From assembly GCA_945836135.1 (NCBI GenBank), contig CAMAKT010000005.1, positions 1 through 33,848 of the forward strand: DNA of 33,848 nucleotides, given 5' to 3'. Below, one piece after another: positions 28,737 through 33,848 of the stretch (position 1 is its first letter; every line of letters begins with the position of its first letter). Below the pieces are notes generated by a model that saw only the letters and a list, made by a program, of their open reading frames with translations, had not been told where the DNA came from and did not search any database. A program made the position numbers and the translations under genes. The stretch comes from an uncultured Clostridia bacterium (lineage in GTDB: Bacteria > Bacillota > Clostridia > Lachnospirales > Lachnospiraceae).

Positions 28737-30113
28737 TTAATTACTCTGCTTCTTTGCCTGCTTTGCTGCAAGTGCCTTGTCAGTAGGTTTTACCAGCACA
28801 AGTGAAATAACAAGCGCAATTATGTAAAGAGCAATTGTAACGTACAGTACAGTCTGATATCCTGTAGGATTAACTTTAATTATCTCTATGGTTCCATCCG
28901 CAAGAACATGCTCAATATCTACAGGTGTTCCAAACTTGTTCACAATCCATGTTGCCATCTGGTTGCCGGTAAGTCCTGCAAAGCCCCATGCAGAAAGTGT
29001 TATTCCATGTAATGCACTGATGCTTCCCATGCCGTAATGGTCGGAAAGCAATGTAGGAACATTGGAAAAACCACCGCCATAGCCTGCGTTTATAACGAAA
29101 ATAAGGCAAAGCACAAGGACTGTAAGAACCATATTGCCTTCTCCGTTCTTAATACCGCCTGTAACAATAACAATAGCCGTAAATGCAATGGAAAGGATAA
29201 AGATTATCTTATATATTGTATTTCTGTCCTTCATTGTATCTGCCCATGCAGAAAAACCAAGACGACCGCCTGCATTGAATACTGCAGATACCGTGGCAAT
29301 AATACCTGCAAAGCTTGCAAGACCGATACATTTTACAATCATCTTCTCCTGTGAAATCAGAGCAAGTCCACATGTAATGTTGATGTAGAACATTAACCAG
29401 ATTCCAATATAATTACCAATCGGCTTGGACTTGATAACGGAGAGTATGCCTTCGCCCTTCTCCTTCTTCTGCGGCTCATGCCAGCCCTCAGGCTTCTTAA
29501 GCAGGAGATGTCCTACGAACATCATGACAAAATATACACCTGCCAGAATAAAGAACATCTTATAAATTCCGCCATCTCCAAGATTGTCAAGCAATGCCTA
29601 CATGATCGGGCTTGCAATTGCCTTAGCTGCACCAAAACCTGCAACGGCAAGACCTGTAGCCAGACCCTTTCTGTCCTTAAACCAAAGCATCAGTGTCTTA
29701 ACCGGCGACAGGTAACCTGTTCCGAGACCGATACCCATGATAAAACCGTAGCAAACATAAATACCAATAAGTGCCAGCATACTGCCCTGATGTGCTCCAC
29801 CGTAATAGATAAAGAAACCGGTGCCTGCCATACCCAGAGAAAAACATAATGCCGCAATCAGAGAAGACTTGTGGATATCCTTCTCAACCACGTTACCTAA
29901 GAAAGCTGCCGACATACCAAGGAAAAAGATTGCAAAGCTGAACGCCCACTCCGTTGCGCCCTTGGAAAAGCCGATGTAATCCGCAATCTCCTGACTGAAG
30001 ATTGACCAGCAGTATACAGTACCTATACTGCAGTGAAGCAGCAGTGCAGGAATGGCTGCGCGAAACCACTTATTATTGCGCCATCCCTTAGTGTTGTTTT
30101 GTGTTTCATTCAT
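28737..30113 (-). pseudogene. OFA (oxalate/formate antiporter) family MFS transporter interrupted by an in-frame TAG
   Basis: ORFs 29598-30113 and 28737-29594 are in the same frame: ...FGAAKAIASPIM-TAG-ALLDNLGDGGIYKMFFILAGVYF...; 12-TM protein split by one codon. Confidence 0.85.
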
Positions 30114-30143
30114 AACATATTACTTCCTTTGTATTTTTTGTAA

Positions 30144-30172
30144 ATTATACACCCATATTTTATAAAATACAA
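30144..30172 (-). promoter_or_regulatory. Promoter of the OFA gene (TTGTAT - 17 nt - TATAAT) with an overlapping palindrome
   Basis: TATAAT at 30144-30149 and TTGTAT at 30167-30172 on minus strand; palindrome TATTTTATAAAATA at 30156-30169. Confidence 0.55.
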
Positions 30173-30181
30173 GTTATTGTT

Positions 30182-31927
30182 TTATCCTATATCCGGTTCG
30201 TCCTTAAGCTCAATACTATCTGAGTGTTCACCATCCGTCTCAAAAATAATTATTTCATTTTCGCCTTTATTCAAAAGTGGCGCAGGAATATACAATCGTC
30301 TCTGTGGCCCGATTTTCCAGAAACGTCCTATATTAAATCCATTGACAAACGCACAGCCCTTGCCCCAACCTTCAAAGTCAAGGAATGTATCACAGGCCTC
30401 CTCCACATCAAATGTAAAGCGGTAAAAAGCAGGCGTATTCTCGATATAATCTTTGGAGAAATCAATCTCATCTACATTGTCAAGAGGTAGCGTGTATTGC
30501 TGCCAGTCGTTGTGCATATGCCCGTTAATCTGAACACAATGGTCAATACCCTTGCGCTGAAGCTCCAGATATGGTCCGAAATTGACTCTTCCCATATTCT
30601 CCACCAGAATATCAAGCGGCTCTCCCTTATCACACCTGATATCCAGCTTATGTTCTTCAAGAAGTTCCCTGTCATATAACACAGCAGCTTTTCTTTGTCC
30701 TATAAATATATTCGCCCTATCATTAGCCTTCCACAGCCTGATGCGCTCAACGCCTTCCTCCGTGTCAAGTGTGGAATGATATAAAATGTATCCATAGCTC
30801 TGCCCCAGCTTTTCCATGGACTGTGGAAATACAGAAAATACAGGCTTGCTGATATCATCAAGCACAGAAAACAGGCTTACCCTGTCGCCAACAGTAAGCT
30901 TTCCGTATGCCTTACGCTTAATCTCTGTTGAAAATCTAACCTCCGGGATGTCCCTGTACTTTGAAATAACCTGCTTGTAAAGTCTGTATTTCTCGGTGAG
31001 CTGTCCATCCTCCGTAAGCACTCCGTCATAATCATAGGAAGTAACATCCGGCGTAAGTTCGTCATAATAATTGGAACCGTTCATAAATCCGAAGTTGGTG
31101 CCGCCTTCGAACATATATATGTTCACATGACCAAGCTCCAGCATCTTATCCAGGTCCTTGACGCTCTCTTCAAGGTTCCCTCTCATATGCCCGCCGTTTC
31201 CCCAGTGGTCAAACCATCCTACCCAGAATTCGGCACACATAAGCGGGCCACCCTTGGTATACTGCTTCAATACCTCGAAACGCTCCTCCGTCTTAGAGCC
31301 GAAATTACCCGTCGGCAGCACCCCCTCGATACACCCGGCATTAAGACTTTCCCTGTAAGGACCGTCGGATGTGATAAATGGAACATCAATGCCCTGCTCC
31401 GTCATCAACTCCTTAATTGCCTTAAGGTAGGACGCATCCGTTGCGAAATAACCATACTCATTTTCAATCTGCATAAGTATAACCGGTCCGCCGTTGTCGA
31501 TAAGAAGCGGTTTAAGCATTGGCATAAGTACACCATAGTATTCCCTGATATGCTTTACAAAGGGCTCATAATTCACTCTGAGCCTCATTCCGTCCTCCGC
31601 AAGGAGCCATGCAGGAAGCCCGCCAAACTCCCACTCAGCACAGATATATGGTGACGGACGCAGAATCACATACAGCCCAAGCTTCTGTGCGAGCTTTACA
31701 AAACCCACAACATCCAGCATTCCGTTAAATACAAACTGCCCCTTCTTAGGCTCATGCATGTTCCATGGAATATATGTTTCCACCGTATTGCACCCCATGG
31801 CAAGAAGCTTCTCAAGCCTGTCCTGCCAGTACTGAGGCACCGTTCTGAAATAGTGGATTGAGCCGGATATAATTTTAAACGGCTTCCCATCCAGATAAAA
31901 ATTGTCCTTGATTTCAAACCTTCCCAT
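30182..31927 (-). CDS. Beta-galactosidase, glycoside hydrolase family 35
   Basis: MGRFEIKDNFYLDGKPFKIISGSIHYFRTVPQYWQDRLEKLLAMGCNTVETYIPWNMHEPKKG...MQIENEYG...MCAEFWVGWFDHWG. Confidence 0.96.
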   Translation of the reverse strand: MGRFEIKDNFYLDGKPFKIISGSIHYFRTVPQYWQDRLEKLLAMGCNTVETYIPWNMHEPKKGQFVFNGMLDVVGFVKLAQKLGLYVILRPSPYICAEWEFGGLPAWLLAEDGMRLRVNYEPFVKHIREYYGVLMPMLKPLLIDNGGPVILMQIENEYGYFATDASYLKAIKELMTEQGIDVPFITSDGPYRESLNAGCIEGVLPTGNFGSKTEERFEVLKQYTKGGPLMCAEFWVGWFDHWGNGGHMRGNLEESVKDLDKMLELGHVNIYMFEGGTNFGFMNGSNYYDELTPDVTSYDYDGVLTEDGQLTEKYRLYKQVISKYRDIPEVRFSTEIKRKAYGKLTVGDRVSLFSVLDDISKPVFSVFPQSMEKLGQSYGYILYHSTLDTEEGVERIRLWKANDRANIFIGQRKAAVLYDRELLEEHKLDIRCDKGEPLDILVENMGRVNFGPYLELQRKGIDHCVQINGHMHNDWQQYTLPLDNVDEIDFSKDYIENTPAFYRFTFDVEEACDTFLDFEGWGKGCAFVNGFNIGRFWKIGPQRRLYIPAPLLNKGENEIIIFETDGEHSDSIELKDEPDIG

Positions 31928-32021
31928 AAGTATTCTCCTGCCTGTATAAGTTTGTTAAATAATACAGTTTCAGTTTAGCATGTGTGCAGGTATTGAGCAA
32001 GTCTCATTTATCTATCCTTAA

Positions 32022-32084
32022 ATCCTGCAGGAATCGGCTGAAGAGATAAATAAAATGCTTGCAGAAGGAGCCAAGAAAGCATAA
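32022..32084 (+). pseudogene. Possible C-terminal remnant of a degraded gene
   Basis: Short open stretch ILQESAEEINKMLAEGAKKA* preceded by an in-frame TAA, in an otherwise AT-rich 200-nt intergenic region. Confidence 0.3.
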
Positions 32085-32128
32085 AATTAAAAATATAATT
32101 TATCACAGCATAGATAAGGAGAATTACA

Positions 32129-32938
32129 ATGCGTTCATATATTTGTTTTCCGGAAGGCAAATTCAAGGTGCTCACCATGAGCTATGACGACGGTAAATTA
32201 GAGGACCGCCGTTTAATAGAGATATTTAATAAAAACGGAATCAAAGGTACATTTCATATTAATTCGGGCTTGTTTTCACAGGACATCCGTATTAAGGCTA
32301 GCGAACTCCCTGAGCTGTATGCGGGACACGAGATTGCATGCCATACCCTTACGCACCCTACAATAGGGCGCTGTCCTCTCAGTGAGGTAATTTCCGAGAT
32401 TGCCGATGACAGAATTAACCTTGAGCACATCCTTAAGAAGCCTGTTCAGGGGCTTTCCTACCCTAATGGTTCATATTCCAAGGAAATAGAGGATGTTCTT
32501 CCTGCTCTTGGAATCAAATATTCCCGTATCGTCGGTGATTCTGACAATTTTGAACTTCCGACTAACCTGTATGAGTGGAAGGCAACCTGCCACCATAACC
32601 ATAGGCTTCTGGAGCTTGGCAAGAATTTTTGTGACCTTAATAAGAAACAGTATCTCTACATGATGTATGTCTGGGGGCACAGCTACGAATTTGAGCGGGA
32701 CAAGAACTGGGAGCTCATTGAGGAATTCTGCAGTATGATGGGCGGCAGGGACGATATCTGGTATGTAACCAACCTTGAGTATGTCAATTATATGGAAGCA
32801 GCCCGTTCCCTGGTATATGCCTACGACTTAAGCTTCGTGTACAATCCAAGTGCTCTTTCCGTATGGATTGCCGTAAACAGCGATAATGTTATCGAAGTTC
32901 CGGCAGGAACACAGGTTGATTTGAGTACATACAAGTAA
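32129..32938 (+). CDS. Polysaccharide deacetylase (CE4/NodB)-like protein, no signal peptide
   Basis: VLTMSYDDGKLEDRRLIEIFNKNGIKGTFHINSGLF and HEIACHTLTHPTIG (metal His-box); RBS AAGGAG. Confidence 0.85.
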   Translation: MRSYICFPEGKFKVLTMSYDDGKLEDRRLIEIFNKNGIKGTFHINSGLFSQDIRIKASELPELYAGHEIACHTLTHPTIGRCPLSEVISEIADDRINLEHILKKPVQGLSYPNGSYSKEIEDVLPALGIKYSRIVGDSDNFELPTNLYEWKATCHHNHRLLELGKNFCDLNKKQYLYMMYVWGHSYEFERDKNWELIEEFCSMMGGRDDIWYVTNLEYVNYMEAARSLVYAYDLSFVYNPSALSVWIAVNSDNVIEVPAGTQVDLSTYK

Positions 32939-32964
32939 ATATACGAACTTAATTATTAAAAAGC

Positions 32965-33001
32965 AAAGCGTTCCTTAAGCCTACACTATAAGGAACGCTT
33001 T
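32965..33001. terminator. Strong intrinsic terminator
   Basis: AAAGCGTTCCTTA ... TAAGGAACGCTTT perfect 13-bp stem followed by ATTTTTAG. Confidence 0.9.
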
Positions 33002-33035
33002 ATTTTTAGTTATGTATATATTTTTAAACTTCAAA

Positions 33036-33764
33036 TCACACATTCATATCGAAATGCTGTCCAACCTGTTTCTCCTGCTCCGTCATTACGTTATCGCTTA
33101 ATGCTTCGTAATATACATTATTGATTTTCTTAAGCAGTTCTTCCACTGATGAAGCTGTAACCGTTACCTCATCCGTCCCAGCAGCCTCCGTACGCTTATC
33201 CTTAAGCTTCTGCAGGCGTTCTTCCTTCTCTTCATTGTCAGCCTTCTTTTTATCGGCTTTCTTCTCCTCAGCCTTTTTCTCTGCTTTCTTTTCAATGCGC
33301 TCCTTCTGGGCTGCAAGTGACTTGTCAATCACGGCAAAGTAAGAGGCCGTACCGTTGTCATTTATCTTAATTCCATAGGAAGTCACGCCATTGCTCTCTG
33401 AAAGACCTGATTTAATCTGGTTAAGCTGTGCTGCGGCACTTGAGATTATTCCCTCATATTGTGAGCGGTATTTCTCATCCTCAGCCATACGTTCAATCTT
33501 CTCTTCATCAATAAGAACTACCGTCTTGGAGGATGTGGCATACTTAGCCGCATTCGCCTCCGCCTGTTCCTTCATGTCCTTGCTTACCAAGACAAATTCC
33601 ATATTGCCGAACTTTGCCTTAAGCTGCTCATAATATTTGGATGCTTTTTCGGAAAGCTTTGGATTGCCAACTGTTCTTCCGCTTACTTTATTTTTCTTTT
33701 CTGTTTCCTTGATATTCTCAGCCCCGGACATTGCTGTACTATTGTTAACTACACCTGTATTCAT
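33036..33764 (-). CDS. Hypothetical protein with Lys/Glu-rich coiled region
   Basis: 242 aa; KYYEQLKAKFGNMEFVLVSKDMKEQAEANAAKY...VVLIDEEKIERMAEDEKYRSQYEGII; resembles a Clostridia family of unknown function; RBS aggagg. Confidence 0.8.
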   Translation of the reverse strand: MNTGVVNNSTAMSGAENIKETEKKNKVSGRTVGNPKLSEKASKYYEQLKAKFGNMEFVLVSKDMKEQAEANAAKYATSSKTVVLIDEEKIERMAEDEKYRSQYEGIISSAAAQLNQIKSGLSESNGVTSYGIKINDNGTASYFAVIDKSLAAQKERIEKKAEKKAEEKKADKKKADNEEKEERLQKLKDKRTEAAGTDEVTVTASSVEELLKKINNVYYEALSDNVMTEQEKQVGQHFDMNV

Positions 33765-33848
33765 GATTCCATCCTCCTGTATATGATGTATTTAAAGTTC
33801 TTTCTTTTTTATATCGACACATAGCCTCTATATTTTAATTCCTAAAAT

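Noticed and set aside
28737-30113. TAG recoded as an amino acid (pyrrolysine or alternative code)
   Set aside because: TAG ends rpmB, the ORF at 7543 and lysA normally, and OFA transporters are not known Pyl proteins; a CAG to TAG mutation is simpler.
1-33848. CRISPR array, tRNA/rRNA genes, IS elements, prophage or defence island
   Set aside because: No regular spaced repeats, cloverleaf-like sequence, transposase/integrase or defence-type proteins were seen on either strand.

Overview
This looks like a chromosomal window from a gut-type Clostridia, most likely Lachnospiraceae (inference from gene content and codon style). Most genes are on the minus strand. Recognisable content, left to right: rpmB; a GH2 beta-glucuronidase with a GPH-type symporter; a YdcF/SanA protein; a PAS-GGDEF-EAL protein; a GerW/DUF2953/unknown/lysA block; a Fur-family regulator; cinA-C/pgsA/rimO/cls; fliB next to a short FliD-like protein; uppP; rpoZ/gmk/yicC; rqcH; a Na+-pumping decarboxylase-type operon with both MmdA-like and OadA-like carboxyltransferases; a D,D-carboxypeptidase; an OFA-type MFS gene broken by an in-frame TAG; a GH35 beta-galactosidase; a CE4-like deacetylase; and a coiled, Lys-rich unknown protein. 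I found no CRISPR array, rRNA, tRNA or transposase. The most interesting observations are: (1) three back-to-back imperfect hairpins filling the OadB-OadA intergenic region, which also carries a 62-codon open frame in phase with oadB; (2) a perfect 10-bp inverted repeat that would sequester the start codon of the symporter, with the Shine-Dalgarno in its loop; (3) an unannotated 47-aa membrane microprotein downstream of rpmB on the opposite strand; (4) the single amber codon in the OFA transporter; (5) fliB adjacent to a FliD-C-like protein. All family calls are by reading the sequence; no searches were run.
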